Shown: positions 22,523 through 33,433 of the stretch, piece by piece
Numbering within the stretch: position 1 is the first letter of the stretch
Layout: each line of letters opens with the position of its first letter
NCBI GenBank assembly: GCA_032622095.1
Contig: CP136064.1
Location: 170,632,310 to 170,696,309 of the forward strand
Length of the DNA stretch: 64,000 nt
DNA from: Siphonodentalium dalli
Taxonomy: Eukaryota; Mollusca; Scaphopoda; Gadilida; Siphonodentaliidae
Direction: 5' to 3'
Translations under genes and position numbers: made by a program
Notes under the pieces: generated by a model
Database searches by the model: none
What the model was told of the DNA's origin: nothing
Seen by the model: only the letters and a program-made list of their open reading frames with translations

Positions 22523-22585
22523 GCAGAATGAGGTCCCCAGAGGGTGAATTTAGTGATGCTAGCCTTCTGGGGGACCTCATTCTGC
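22523..22585. mobile_element. PAL2 element, deleted copy 2
   Basis: GCAGAATGAGGTCCCCAGAG to GGGGGACCTCATTCTGC with most of the right arm missing. Confidence 0.75.
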
Positions 22586-23111
22586 TTCTTCTGGGAAGAA
22601 TATATAGCCTCAAATTATTGAAATTAACATTGTTTTAGTTACTTTTTATACGCCCTTTTGAAAAAAGTTTGTATTATGTCCGTCCGTTAAAATTTTTGGT
22701 TTCTGATTGGATTATTTGATTTGACCCAAAGTTGGTATGTGTATTTCCTAGCTAAAGATACAGGCCAAGTTTGAATATAGGTTCTGTCGAAATTATTTTC
22801 GCATGAGTTACGGCCATTTTTCGACTTAGAATTTGGACTGCATTTTGGCAATTAAATTAGGAGTATATCAGATAACCTTTTAAGCTCAAGTTATTATTTT
22901 ATTTTGTGGTACATGTAGTACAATTCAAAATGGCTAAATGGCATATTTTGCCACTCCCTAGCCATGCTCTTGTTCCCTTCTGTCAGTTTCTATATCCCCT
23001 ACTTTGCAGAAGATAAAAAGCATAATAGAGGTGACCAATGGGTGAACATCACCAATTTCAACTGGAGGACTTCAATCTAATCATCAGTCTCCCATAGCAG
23101 TCGAGACCTAA

Positions 23112-23204
23112 GCAGAATGAGGTTCCCAGAGGGTGAATTTGGTGATGCTAGCCCACTATGCACGGTAGTTTAACTAAATTCACACTCTGGGGACCTCATT
23201 CTGC
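23112..23204. mobile_element. PAL2 element, copy 3
   Basis: GCAGAATGAGGTTCCCAGAG to TGGGGACCTCATTCTGC, full length, 65 bases before the next exon. Confidence 0.8.
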
Positions 23205-23269
23205 AAATGTCAGAGACTATATTCAGCCTTGATGTACATCAAATTTATGCACACTACCTATAATTGCAG

Positions 23270-23515
23270 GCAGTTCGTCAGCAGAATGCGATCATACATT
23301 ACCAGATGACCGGTGAGATGTTCCAATGCACGCTTTGTGGGCGACATTTCAAATGCAAGCAGTATCTGACAACTCACATGTCTCGTCACGCCGAGCGCTT
23401 CCAACATTTCTGTGAGATGTGTGGGAAAGGATTCAAATTTTATACAAATTTACGTAGACATATTCGTGAAAAAAATCATTCATCAAAGCCAAGGATGAAT
23501 CAGCCAAGAATATAA
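23270..23515 (+). CDS. Alternative terminal exon, two C2H2 fingers, possible lost first finger
   Basis: Phase-0 exon after TATAATTGCAG, starting GCA GTT CGT, 81 residues, stop TAA 23513-23515. Finger 1 (about residues 20-40) C-T-L-C-G-R-H-F, Y-L-x2-H-M-S-R-H. Finger 2 (about 49-71) C-E-M-C-G-K-G-F-K-F-Y-T, H-x5-H. Both match fingers 2 and 3 of the exons at 34030-37462. The 19-residue lead ends T-G-E-M-F-Q, like a TGEKPF linker, and may be the remnant of a lost first finger. Confidence 0.8.
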   Translation, partial: AVRQQNAIIHYQMTGEMFQCTLCGRHFKCKQYLTTHMSRHAERFQHFCEMCGKGFKFYTNLRRHIREKNHSSKPRMNQPRI

Positions 23516-23596
23516 CTTGTACTAATACAACGATATCATATGAATATCGTTAAAATGACTGAAATAATCCACATGAAACTTGTGTCAGGCGTTGAC

Positions 23597-23781
23597 TACA
23601 GTAAAGCCCGAAGTATATCACCCTTTAACCACAGCAGAATTATGGGAGATTTTTCAGGATTTAGTCGGAAATATGGTTTGTTGCCATTCATCAGAAAGCT
23701 CTCACCGAGCAACAAGCCATATCTCTGATTAAATCCTGAAAAATTTCCCATAATTCTGCTGTGGTTTAGGACATTATTGTA
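23597..23781. mobile_element. PAL1 MITE, copy 7
   Basis: TACAGTAAAGCCCGAAGTAT to GTGGTTTAGGACATTATTGTA. The right loop side is shortened. Confidence 0.75.
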
Positions 23782-24481
23782 TATAATATAGTAAATTTCT
23801 TCACTAAATAGATTCTCTGATCAGTTACAAAAGTATATACACAGAATGACATGAGTGTGTTACTGGGTTTGTTGATATGGCACAAGTGTTGGCGCAGAAG
23901 TATAGAATGAGAGGGCAGCCTCCGCAATGGCACAAGTTCCGTATCAACAAACCTGTTAACACAATTGTTGTTCTGTGTTTATTACACGTCGCCCATCCTA
24001 GAATCCATGCATTAAACAGTACAGGCTTACAAGGTTTATTTAGGGCTTGTTTTGTCATGTGTGATGATGCTTTTATTTATTAGTTAAGTTCATGGTTGAG
24101 GCATAGGTCATGTATGTCATTTGACATCAAGATATGTATGGAAAGTATGTTCCATACGGATTTGTAAATATGGACAGCCAATAACCGGGTTCTTCTAGGA
24201 ACAAGCCTGTAATAAACATTGGAATGGAATAATTATCTGGTCAAGTCCTGTTTTTTTTGTGTGCAAAATTGAAACATATTGCTGCAGATATTGTCTTTAT
24301 AGTGTCATACTATGGAATTCTGCAGACAGCAAAAATTAATTGTTGAATACCAAGGACTACTGATATAACAATTACTACACATGTATCTTGATTAGCAGCA
24401 ATTATTAATAGAGTCTGCCATGATAATGGACCAAGTTTAATTGTAAACTGAAGTTATACATGTGTGTTTAGAGCATGCAAC

Positions 24482-24698
24482 TACAGTAATGTCCTAATTA
24501 ATCGACTTCTTAACCACAGCAGAATTATGGGTAACTTTTCAGGATTTAGTCGGAAATATGGCTTGTTGCCATTCATTGGAAAGCTCTCCCCGAGAGCTTT
24601 CCGATGAATTTCAACAAGCCATATTTCCGACTAAATCCTGAAAAGTTACCAATAATTCTGCTGTGGTTAAAGAGTCGATTAATTAGGGCATTACTGTT
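24482..24698. mobile_element. PAL1 MITE, copy 8
   Basis: TACAGTAATGTCCTAATTAA to TTAATTAGGGCATTACTGTT. The right TA is changed to TT. Confidence 0.85.
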
Positions 24699-24785
24699 TG
24701 TGGATCCTAGGCTTTTTAGCTGAGGAAATATTTCTGACCTTGGGGGATTTTGTTTTAGCTTTATAGGCAAATTATTGCTAATTGA

Positions 24786-24942
24786 CAGGGCTGTCTGGAG
24801 GGATGTTTAGGAAAGATAAGCAGACAGACCAGCATATAATATAAGTGCAGCTGGATTCTTACACATTGGTGGGAAATGTTCAGATAATAAGTTCTTCAGA
24901 CTACTCGACAATGAGTATATACTTAAGAAAAGCTAGGTTAAT
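24786..24942 (-). mobile_element. PB-B element, copy 4
   Basis: Inverted: CTGGAGGGATGTTTAGG, GGTGGGAAATGTTCAGATAA, CTACTCGACAATGAG. Shortened. Confidence 0.6.
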
Positions 24943-25049
24943 AGCTTACTTATCTCAAGAATCAGCTGTAAGTTTTATCCAGGTTAATTGCTGAACCATT
25001 AACTTCAATGGCCACACAGACAGGCCTCAAAATATGGTGCTGGTCATTA

Positions 25050-25143
25050 GCAGAATGAGGTCCACAGAGGGTGAATTTGGTGACTACCCCACACAGTGGG
25101 CTAGCATAACTAAATTCACCCTCTAGGGAGGACCTCATTCTGC
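25050..25143. mobile_element. PAL2 element, copy 4
   Basis: GCAGAATGAGGTCCACAGAG to GGAGGACCTCATTCTGC. Confidence 0.8.
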
Positions 25144-25304
25144 ATGGCCTCATCTTCTCAGGAAAGTATCTTTGTTATCAAATGAGAACAAGTTGTTTTA
25201 GTTTTTTTTCAGAAACTTCTTCACAATCACACATGCACATCACCGTCTTCACCATCTAGGAACTTAAATCTGTGTCAAGGTCTTCTATTTCAGAGGAGGC
25301 CATA

Positions 25305-25396
25305 CAGAATGAGGTCCCCAGATGATGAAATTGGTGATGCTAGCCTGCTGTGTGAGGTAGCGTCATTAAATTCATCCTCTGGGGACCTCATTCTGC
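25305..25396. mobile_element. PAL2 element, copy 5
   Basis: CAGAATGAGGTCCCCAGAT to CTGGGGACCTCATTCTGC. Confidence 0.8.
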
Positions 25397-25537
25397 AAAT
25401 GACCAGCACCATATTTTGATTATCGAATTGGAACAGCCGTCTCAGTTGGTAGCTTTGATTGCGATTTCGTGAAATATACTCATGACACAACATCACGCAA
25501 GCCTTCTATTATTATAAACAGATTGCTTTTTATGGAT

Positions 25538-25760
25538 TCTACCATTTAGTTATAAAAGTATACATGGAACATTCTATTATTCACTTGGATGGGGGGGGGG
25601 GTGTTTCAATAATGCAAATACAGAAGACATGGGATTCCTATTCAATCATTTGGAGGGAACTTTCAGATGGCTGTTTTTTTTAACTTATTATCTGAACGTT
25701 CCCTAAGTGAACTACATTCATACTTGTCCGAAAATAGTTCAATAATCATTAAAGGGTTAA
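25538..25760 (-). mobile_element. PB-B element, copy 5
   Basis: Inverted: TTTAGTTATAAAAGTATACA, GGGAACTTTCAGAT, ending AAAGGGTTAA. Contains a poly-G run near 25590. Confidence 0.6.
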
Positions 25761-25891
25761 AGTACCCCATCTCATGCAACATCCATCTGCAAAATGATTT
25801 CTAATTGTAGTGAGTGTGTGTGCATCTGCGCTGATAAGCCAAAAATCTATTCAATATAAAGATTACAGGCTTCTTAACAATTTACTTGCAG

Positions 25892-26110
25892 GTGTATCCA
25901 GAGCAATTAGACACAAATTATAGTGAAGTTCATTGGAAAAACAACCAAGATAACAGTTGTCAAATTTGTGGTAAAGTGTGCAGCGATAGATATCTGCTGA
26001 AAAGTCACATATTGGTGCACTCTCGTAAGCTGGAACAAATTTGTACAAGTTGTGGAGCATCTTTCAGATTCAGAAATCAGTTACGTCGCCACAAAATCAA
26101 ATACCACTGA
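25892..26110 (+). CDS. Alternative terminal exon, two C2H2 fingers (pair member 1)
   Basis: Phase-0 exon after TTTACTTGCAG, starting GTG TAT CCA, 72 residues, stop TGA 26108-26110. A 22-residue acidic/polar lead precedes finger 1 (C-Q-I-C-G-K-V-C, H-x3-H; the usual aromatic after G-K-x is a Cys). Finger 2 is C-T-S-C-G-A-S-F-R-F-R, H-x4-H, ending at the stop. Its partner is the exon at 27490, with which it shares V-Y lead, C-G-K-[VI]-C and C-G-A-S-F. Confidence 0.82.
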   Translation: MYPEQLDTNYSEVHWKNNQDNSCQICGKVCSDRYLLKSHILVHSRKLEQICTSCGASFRFRNQLRRHKIKYH

Positions 26111-26583
26111 GAAATTACTATAGGCTTACTGCTAGGTGGATATATGGTTTATTCGAAACACTTCCGCTTATTAATTAGAAGTAATGTCTCCCCAAAAAAT
26201 GCTTCCCATGAACCTAATTATTGGCTAAACTGCTTCGTCTCACTTTAAACCTAGTGATTGCAAGCTTTTGGTGTATTCCGGAGATAATAATAGGTTGATA
26301 AAAACTTTAAAATAATTATACTGACCTCATCTTCTATGGGAAAACTTATGTAAACGAACGAAATTATAAACTCAAAATGAAAACAAAAACAGATCCAATT
26401 TTCTGTGGCATGCCATGTCAGAATATTCTGTTGCAAGTAGTTTTTTGCTATATTGTAAATATGAGCATATTTTATGTTTTATTTTTGGTTTGTGATTATC
26501 ACGTATCGCATGAGAGCAGATGGCGTAAGAATATCACAAGTATTCTGTATTAGTCATCGGGAAGGGTATAGAGCCTATATATA

Positions 26584-26837
26584 TTAACCCTTTATTTATG
26601 AAATACTCATTGACCGGTAGTTCCCTAGGAAATACTCAGATAATAAGTTCAACAAATGGCCGTTTATTCAGCTGGTTATCTAAACATTTCCATCCAATGA
26701 AATGAATGGGAATACTTCTGCACGTCAGTCTCACTTATGCTATTACTCTGTTAACATCCCTCCAGATAAATAGTGGATCATTCCAATGCATACCTTTATA
26801 ACTGATGGGAGAATCCATTTAGGAAAGAAACAGTTAA
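26584..26837 (+). mobile_element. PB-B element, copy 6, well preserved
   Basis: Starts TTAACCCTTTATTTATG and ends AGAAACAGTTAA, with ATACTCATTGACCGGTAGTT, AACATCCCTCCAGA and TGGGAGAATCCATTTAGG. TTAA at both ends and the CCCTTT inner end resemble piggyBac-type non-autonomous elements. Confidence 0.75.
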
Positions 26838-27135
26838 AGTATTTCTTATCTATAAAATGTTTTGATCCTCTGGTCATCACAAAGGTGTCCCATTACTTTG
26901 TTTAATTTGAGGATAGAATATTTATGTCCCTTTAGTTAGGGGAGTTTCAGACACGGATCTATTATTTCCTTTCTCTGCTACCTTTCTTCACTTTTCATGA
27001 TAACGCTCGAGTTGAATTAGATTGGGGAAACAACATCCTTGTGCATGTGTTATGGGTAAAAGATTGGCCTGAAACTTGAAAGTTTGACACAGTATGGTCT
27101 AATTATCAAGCCTGCAATTATTGTGTCTGTCTTTT

Positions 27136-27227
27136 GCAGAATGAGGTCCCCAGAGTGTGAATTTAGTAATGCTATCTCCCATGGTGGGCTAGCATCACTG
27201 AATTTACCATTGGGAACCTCATTCTGC
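27136..27227. mobile_element. PAL2 element, copy 6
   Basis: GCAGAATGAGGTCCCCAGAG to GGGAACCTCATTCTGC. Confidence 0.78.
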
Positions 27228-27388
27228 TATTGGAGACCTAGGATCAGATTGAAGTTCCCCAGTTGAAGTTGATGTTCACCCATTAGTCACCTTGATTATG
27301 CATTTTATCTTCTGCAAATTATGGGATATAGTAACTGAAAACAAAGTTAATTTGAAACTATAGATACTTCCCAGATGATGAGGCCTAA

Positions 27389-27436
27389 GCAGAATGAGGT
27401 TCCCAGAGGGTGAATTTGATGATGCCACTCCACTGA
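27389..27436. mobile_element. PAL2 element, left half (copy 7)
   Basis: GCAGAATGAGGTTCCCAGAG through TTTGATGATGCCA; the right arm is absent. Lies 53 bases before the next exon. Confidence 0.7.
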
Positions 27437-27489
27437 CAGACACCATTTGCAGTCTTGAGTATGGTCTAATTATGTGATGTGTCTTGCAG

Positions 27490-27696
27490 GTTTACTTCAA
27501 TATGACACATGGAAAGGACCAAACTGTCAACTGTCGAGTGTGTGGCAAGATATGTCAATCAAAAGGGATCCTCAAAGATCATATGTTGCTGCACTCTGAT
27601 TACTTGGGACGAATTTGCTCGTTTTGTGGAGCTTCATTCAAGTTCAGGAGCCAGTTGAGCCGACATAAATTGAAATTCCACAGTTCTCATTCATAG
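27490..27696 (+). CDS. Alternative terminal exon, two C2H2 fingers (pair member 2)
   Basis: Phase-0 exon after GTGTCTTGCAG, starting GTT TAC TTC, 68 residues, stop TAG 27694-27696. Finger 1 C-R-V-C-G-K-I-C with H-x3-H; finger 2 C-S-F-C-G-A-S-F-K-F-R with H-x4-H. Again Cys stands where the aromatic core residue of finger 1 is normal. This supports duplication with 25892 after that change. Confidence 0.82.
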   Translation, partial: VYFNMTHGKDQTVNCRVCGKICQSKGILKDHMLLHSDYLGRICSFCGASFKFRSQLSRHKLKFHSSHS

Positions 27697-28861
27697 TCGT
27701 ATCAAAACAGTTGTTCCTCATGTTAGCCCAGATAGATGCAATGAATATTTTCTGTTGGGCCATAGTCCACGATGTCTCTCATTAACCCACTGAAGATTTG
27801 ATGTTCTGCCTTCAGATAATTAGCATGTGAGAACAGGCCTGCTAAATTTCCCATGTATGTTGTAAATAGTTTTGTTGAGTAGTCACATGGCATGGCAAGC
27901 TGACTCATATCATTGCAGTAATATAATTTCAATGTTTGACACACTTGTTTCCATGGCTCAGTTGGTAAGCTTCATGGTGCATGAGGCCAACATATTAAGC
28001 AGTCCAATGATGGCAAAACTATTTTGAATTCCGATGATTGGAGGTTAACCTGGTTCGTGTATCTGGGCAAGTTTGTTAGTTTCTTTCTGCAGGTTGTGGT
28101 TTCTACATGTAGTGTAGTGATATCTCTGTAAAATTAACCCTCTGTGCAGTTGTTCCTCCATCCATAAGACTGACATGTCGTGATATGATCCAGTTGCTGA
28201 AAATAAGATAAACTCTAGTAAACCCAAACGCTTGCTTGTAAGTTTCCACTTGAGTCGACCTTTACTGATTAACCTATTGTTATTTTGTGACTCCTAGATT
28301 GGCCATTATTGGGACTGATTGATTTGATCCTGAATCTATATCATTTTGCTGCAATGCTGGGTTGTTTCAAGTCAGCCGGGGCAGTGGGAAGATTACATTA
28401 TAAACGATACAGTGCATTTGATATTACCCGATTAAAAAAAAAACACTAAGAACATACCAAACATAAACAAAAACAGACTGGCCTGCTTCATCCCCAGAAC
28501 TATTAATCTGATATAAAACAGGGAATTTGATGAGGTTAACCTAAATTGTCTACTCCAATGCAAGATGCCAACATACATGTAAAAGCCTATTACCACTCTG
28601 AACTTTTGTTGCATTTATCTGATAAACAACATGTTTAAATTTATTTTTCGGCATCCCAAAACCTTTCACTTAGAAATATGCTACTCTTTGGTTTTGATGT
28701 GTGTTTTTCCAGTATATTTGTTCTTTATGTGATGTGAGGTTTAAAAGTTTGTATTAATTCTATGAAAGAAATGTTTAGGGTACATGTAGTTGTTTAAAGT
28801 AAGGTCGGTAGACTCTGTTTCCTCAGATTTTTAACTCGTATATTATTAATTTATTTTGCAG
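27697..28861 (+). other. Intron without recognised elements
   Basis: A tRNA-like A-box stretch (TGGCTCAGTTGGTAAGC) at 27954-27970 has no B box nearby. Ends in TTAATTTATTTTGCAG. Confidence 0.5.
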
Positions 28862-29176
28862 TTTCATAATGAGAGAGCTAGATCTTCTGATTTTTCCTGC
28901 ATTGTTTGTAAGATGAGGTTCAACAACTCGTCACTTTTGCAACAACACATCAAGACTCATGGCAGTCACGAAGCACATAATTGTTATGAATGTGGGAAGG
29001 TCTTTGCTTCGAAATTCCAATTACAGAGCCATATGAGTATACATTCAGATCACCTGAGATGGATCTGTCCAATTTGTGGTAAAGGTTTCCGACATAATAC
29101 ACAGATGCTGAGACACAGGAAGAGGTATCACCCTGATGTTAACATATTTCATTCTCTAAATGTTGCTTTGGAATGA
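28862..29176 (+). CDS. Alternative terminal exon, three C2H2 fingers
   Basis: Phase-0 exon after TTATTTTGCAG, starting TTT CAT AAT, 104 residues, stop TGA 29174-29176. Fingers at about residues 13-33 (C-I-V-C, H-x3-H), 41-61 (C-Y-E-C, H-x3-H) and 69-90 (C-P-I-C, H-x4-H). Linkers G-S-H-E-A-H-N and S-D-H-L-R-W-I. The S-D-[HY]-L linker and the last finger link it to 25892/27490, which look like two-finger versions. An AATAAA lies 19 bases past the stop. Confidence 0.85.
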   Translation, partial: FHNERARSSDFSCIVCKMRFNNSSLLQQHIKTHGSHEAHNCYECGKVFASKFQLQSHMSIHSDHLRWICPICGKGFRHNTQMLRHRKRYHPDVNIFHSLNVALE

Positions 29177-29195
29177 TTACAAGTGGAGATAGTAT

Positions 29196-29201
29196 AATAA
29201 A
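29196..29201 (+). terminator. Candidate poly(A) signal AATAAA
   Basis: Lies 19 bases after the stop of the exon at 28862, as expected for a terminal exon with a short 3' UTR. Confidence 0.5.
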
Positions 29202-30279
29202 CCAAAGACATCAGCCAAAAAATACCACATACATGTAGTTCTGACCTTCAGGCCCTGCAAATCTAGAGTTGTTTTGAGTCAAACCTTGAATTTTCCATAG
29301 ATTAGTAAGTAAACAACTCTTGACAGTCAATGTTGATTTGAATCAGCTGAATTGAATTGGGAAGTTAGACTTGATATGGCCCTGCAAATCTGAAATTGGA
29401 AGGGGGTGGTAGTAGGGCCTTTAGTGGGAAAACCCGACTCAGAAAATTGAAAGTATTGCATTGTCAGATTCAAAATCAAATTGAATTGATATATTGCATT
29501 GTGAAAAGTCCTTGGTTCTACAGGGGGGGGGGGGGTGTCAAAAAAACATTTTCAGGCACGTATGCTGATTTTTATCTTTCGACCCTTGTTGGGACCCACC
29601 CACCCCCGCATCCAAAAATATTTCCAACCATTTTTGGACACCCTTTTAACACTAAAACAGAGATTTGCTGGGGGGAAATTCACTGTAAACAGCTGTATAT
29701 GAATTTCTGTGCATACTATTTGCCATGGATGTTAACATTGACATGTAAATAGGAACGAGTCATTTTGGGGTCATTCGGCCAAAAACACATGGCTGCCAGC
29801 GGCCATCTTGGATTTCAAAATTTGCAACAAAATATACAACACGATAACTGCCTGCAGTCAGTTTAGCAGTAGAATTACAATATTTCTTTTATTCTGAGGT
29901 ATTTTGAGCCAAACTCATTGCAAAAACAGTCAAAAAATCTGCAGTAAATTCTTGGAAATCCATCATATATCTTCTCTTACTGCATTAAAGACCCACTTAA
30001 TTTTCAAACCCCCAGATTACATTATATAAAATGTATACCATATTATAGACCATTTGAAAGCGGGCGCTCCAAAACATTGTATTATCAACTTATCCGGTGT
30101 AATAAACTGAATATGTTGTTTTGGTAGAGGTACCAATGTGTTTTTTTGTGCTTAAGTTTCATCTGGTTTGTACTGCAAAGTCTATTATTTTATTATTTCA
30201 ATGGAAGGGGAATAACTCTATCTTAATTTGAATTCTGTTGCATTCTGGTAGCAAGACAGGGGAAATGTTTATGATTATA

Positions 30280-30720
30280 CCCCCCCCCCCCCCCCGCAAC
30301 GATGTTAGGGGGGGGGGGGTTTACTGGAATCAGCTTGTCCGTCGGTGGACACAAATTTGTCCGGAGTTTTTCTGTCATTTTTTGATCAATTTCCATGAAT
30401 CTTGGCACAGACATCAACCACCATGGGAACCTGTTCACCTGCGATTATGACGTCTGTTTTGGTGGAGTTATCCCCCCTTTTTCGACTTAGAAAATTTTCG
30501 CAACATGTATAATTTTGTCCGAGCTTTTATTCCTACATTTTTAGGTCAATTTTTTTTAACTTGGCACAGATATTTAGTACCATGGGAACCTGTGCACCTG
30601 CGATTATGACGTCTGTCTGACTGTTTTTTTGTGGAGTTATTCCCCTTTTTCGACTTAGAACATTTTCACCACATGCATAATTTTGTCCGAGCTTTTATTC
30701 CTACATTTTTCGGCCAATAG
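30280..30720. repeat. Dispersed repeat with poly-C/poly-G head and tandem units
   Basis: C and G runs around AACGATGTTA, then about 2.2 units of roughly 180 bases sharing CATGGGAACCTGT, CACCTGCGATTATGACGTCT and TTTTCGACTTAGAA. Related to 2500-2712. Confidence 0.7.
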
Positions 30721-30809
30721 GTTAAAGATCACCTACAATGGGAACTGTTATTTTATTATTTTAACTAAATGTTTACTGACATGTGAAACATTTTAGTATT
30801 TTAAAAACA

Positions 30810-30810
<1 letters not shown>

Positions 30811-30840
<30 letters not shown>
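30811..30840. repeat. Poly-G tract
   Basis: Thirty consecutive G. Confidence 0.9.
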
Positions 30841-30842
<2 letters not shown>

Positions 30843-31738
30843 GATGAATTATAGTAGTTTAATCATATTTTATGTCATAGACTGTTATTAAATCTATATA
30901 TCGAGGCACTATAAAAACAATAATCGGTCGGTGACTCGGAAAATTAAATGGGGCCATTAATCAAGATTTATCTTTCTCAAGTTGATTTATGTTGTTGATT
31001 TCTTTCACCTCCAGCATTATATTTTGCAACACCTTATTGACACATTGTTAAATGATATAACTTGTATTCATATCATGTAAATACAATCACTCATACCTAT
31101 AACAAATATTTGAAGGGAGGGACCTGGTTGAATTTCTGATCAAACCTTGTATTATATATTGTGGAAATCTGTAATGCAATAGATGCTGTGGAACAAAGTC
31201 GCTTTCAGCAGAAAATAAGCTACTAGAAGCAAGAAGTAGCTATTTTATGAGGGGGGAGGTTTGAAGAAAGCAATTAACTATATACTTATAATTGAAATAT
31301 GTACATGTAGATGGTGTAACACCTTATGTTTATTGAAGAACAAGCTTCAGGTTTAACTTTCTTCAAGTTCTCAAAAGGATTTTGTTGTTGTGAACCAGAG
31401 GAAGCCGAAAGCTCATTCATCATTTAATACTGTATACCCCCCCCCCCCCATCAGTAAGCCCAAACCTGAGGATAAGTACAGTCTGTTTTGCCTCCAAACA
31501 AATCATGGGGTGGTCCTCCCAAGATAAGACCACCCCATTTTTAGAACTTAGAGGGCGAGTATAAATTTATGTCGGGTCAACTCTGAATGAAGATGACAAA
31601 ACTTCATGCACAAGAATAGCATTACTCCATCTATTTTCGATTGCAAACTCATTAATACTACCTGCCCATTGTGTTTCACAATGATGTATTATAAAGTTAT
31701 TATACAGTGTTGTGTACAATGTTTTTCTCTTGTAATCA

Positions 31739-31810
31739 TCCAAGTTGTGGTGAAAAGTCATATTGGATGTAGCATCGAGTCCAATATGACTTTAATCACC
31801 ACAACCTGGA
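31739..31810. repeat. Short inverted repeat
   Basis: GTTGTGGTGAAAAGTCATAT and the inverse ATATGACTTTAATCACCACA flank a GCATCGAG loop. A related AGTCATATTGGACTCGA stretch recurs near 31927. Confidence 0.7.
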
Positions 31811-33155
31811 CGAGTACCAGTACAAGAAAACACATACCGTAGACACCATTGTATAATGACATTTTTCTTATCCATCTGTATGTTTATCCAAATGACCACC
31901 ATGAGTCCTGATATTTTTTTATAAAAGTCATATTGGACTCGATTCGGGAGTCCAATATTACTATTTCCCGGATTATCATGTGACAGATTTTTTGTCTAAT
32001 CAGAAATAGTGTTGTTAAGGAACGGATAATAATAGAATATATAAGATGATATTTTGTGTCTTATTTTAAACATTTTTCTAACATAATAAAACACAAAACA
32101 AATTATTTTCATTAAATAAGATAATATACATGTTGATGATGATTCATATAAAACATGATATTAGTTAAGCACTATGAACGCAAACTGAGATTTTGCATGT
32201 GGGGGTCCTCGACTGTAAGCCCCGTCCAAAAATAATTCACAGGCCCCAGGCTTATACTGATGGGTGTATACAGTATTAAAGCATATTTTAGGTCTGTACA
32301 GTGTTGTTACTCTGTATTGAATACCCACCATATATATACAATGTCCAGACCGGAACAGTTACTTAAAGAATTATGTTTGAAATATAGATCTATAAACTAT
32401 CATTTCTCACCTGCCGACTTTAAGACCTCTCCATTAATCTATGAATCTATTTTGAATAAGCTTTTGGATGATGTATAAATTAATTTCGACATTGAAGCTG
32501 GACCTCTCTTTTGAATTTGTATAGTGTAAAGAAATTTGATTTACAAATTTTTCTTAAGCATTCCACTAAAGAGTCATGCTATTGTAATTGTACTGTCTTT
32601 TATCAGATTCACAATGGTGATTAGTATTATTAAAGTTATGATTTGCAATAAATTTGTGTCATCTTTCTTTTCACATTATCTTGGTTTAGTAAGGTTGACA
32701 AGGCCTGGACGTGTCTTAAACTGTTCTATGATCTGTGTTTGGTTAGATCCTACATCAAATCAAAAACACAATGAAACTAATTTAGAAATCAAGGGATGGG
32801 GTTATTCCTGTGAGGGATAATGCATGTTCGAGGTAATTATCTGCCCTCATACACAGTTGTCAACTTTTTCTTTTGGACTGTCACGAGCTGAACATTAACC
32901 TACCATTCTTTAGGCAATAACTGCATTGTTTTGACAATAGCTATGCGTTATTTGGCCTAGAGGTAAAAACTTTTCAAGGAATGGTCTGATAATATATCAA
33001 GCACATTTATAAGAGGTTAAAACACAGTCCATTTTTCTCCCTCTCATATTATTTCACAGAATGGAAATTTATACAACGTTGAGCTATTACCATATGAATG
33101 CAGAGCTATTATTTTATGAATGAATATTTATTGTCCAAATAATGCAGTTGTTGCC

Positions 33156-33433
33156 TTAACCACTTTCATAGATGGGAGTTGTGCTGGTTCAGCATCATTA
33201 AGACCCCACAGGGTCTTAATGATGCTGAACCAGCACAATGCATTCTGTTATATATGAGGCTCGCATATATAAGAAAATGCACTGGTTTACAAGGTAGATA
33301 TTGTTAAGCCAATGTACGCTCTTATATATGCGAGGCTCCCTATAGGAGACTCGCATATATAAGAGAATGCATTTCCATATGGTTTTTGCAAAAATTATGG
33401 AAGCTCCAGTCAGTCATGGAAGGGGTAGGTTAA
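33156..33433. mobile_element. PB-A element, copy 2, with extra perfect hairpin
   Basis: Starts TTAACCACTTTCAT and ends GGGTAGGTTAA. Near the left end (33181-33236) there is a perfect hairpin with 26-base arms (GTGCTGGTTCAGCATCATTA and inverse), followed by the family's ATGC-ATTCT stems. Confidence 0.7.

Larger units (their letters stand above)
19566..23269 (+). other. Long intron dense in transposon fragments
   Basis: Contains a Tc1/mariner-like short element (19733-19914), a hAT-like element (20060-20971), two PAL1, a PB-B fragment and two PAL2 copies. Ends in CTATAATTGCAG. Confidence 0.65.
23516..25891 (+). other. Intron with six repeat copies
   Basis: PAL1 at 23597-23781 and 24482-24698, PB-B at 24786-24942 and 25538-25760, PAL2 at 25050-25143 and 25305-25396. 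Ends in TTAACAATTTACTTGCAG. Confidence 0.6.
26111..27489 (+). other. Intron with PB-B and two PAL2
   Basis: PB-B 26584-26837, PAL2 27136-27227 and half PAL2 27389-27436. Ends in ATGTGATGTGTCTTGCAG. Confidence 0.6.

Noticed and set aside
29396..29752. 118-residue open frame
   Set aside because: It runs through a poly-G tract and gives low-complexity Gly/Pro stretches; probably chance.
32260..32478. 72-residue open frame containing P-E-Q-L-L-K-E-L
   Set aside because: It looks protein-like in places but has no family match I can name and no splice signals; possibly an old transposon fragment.
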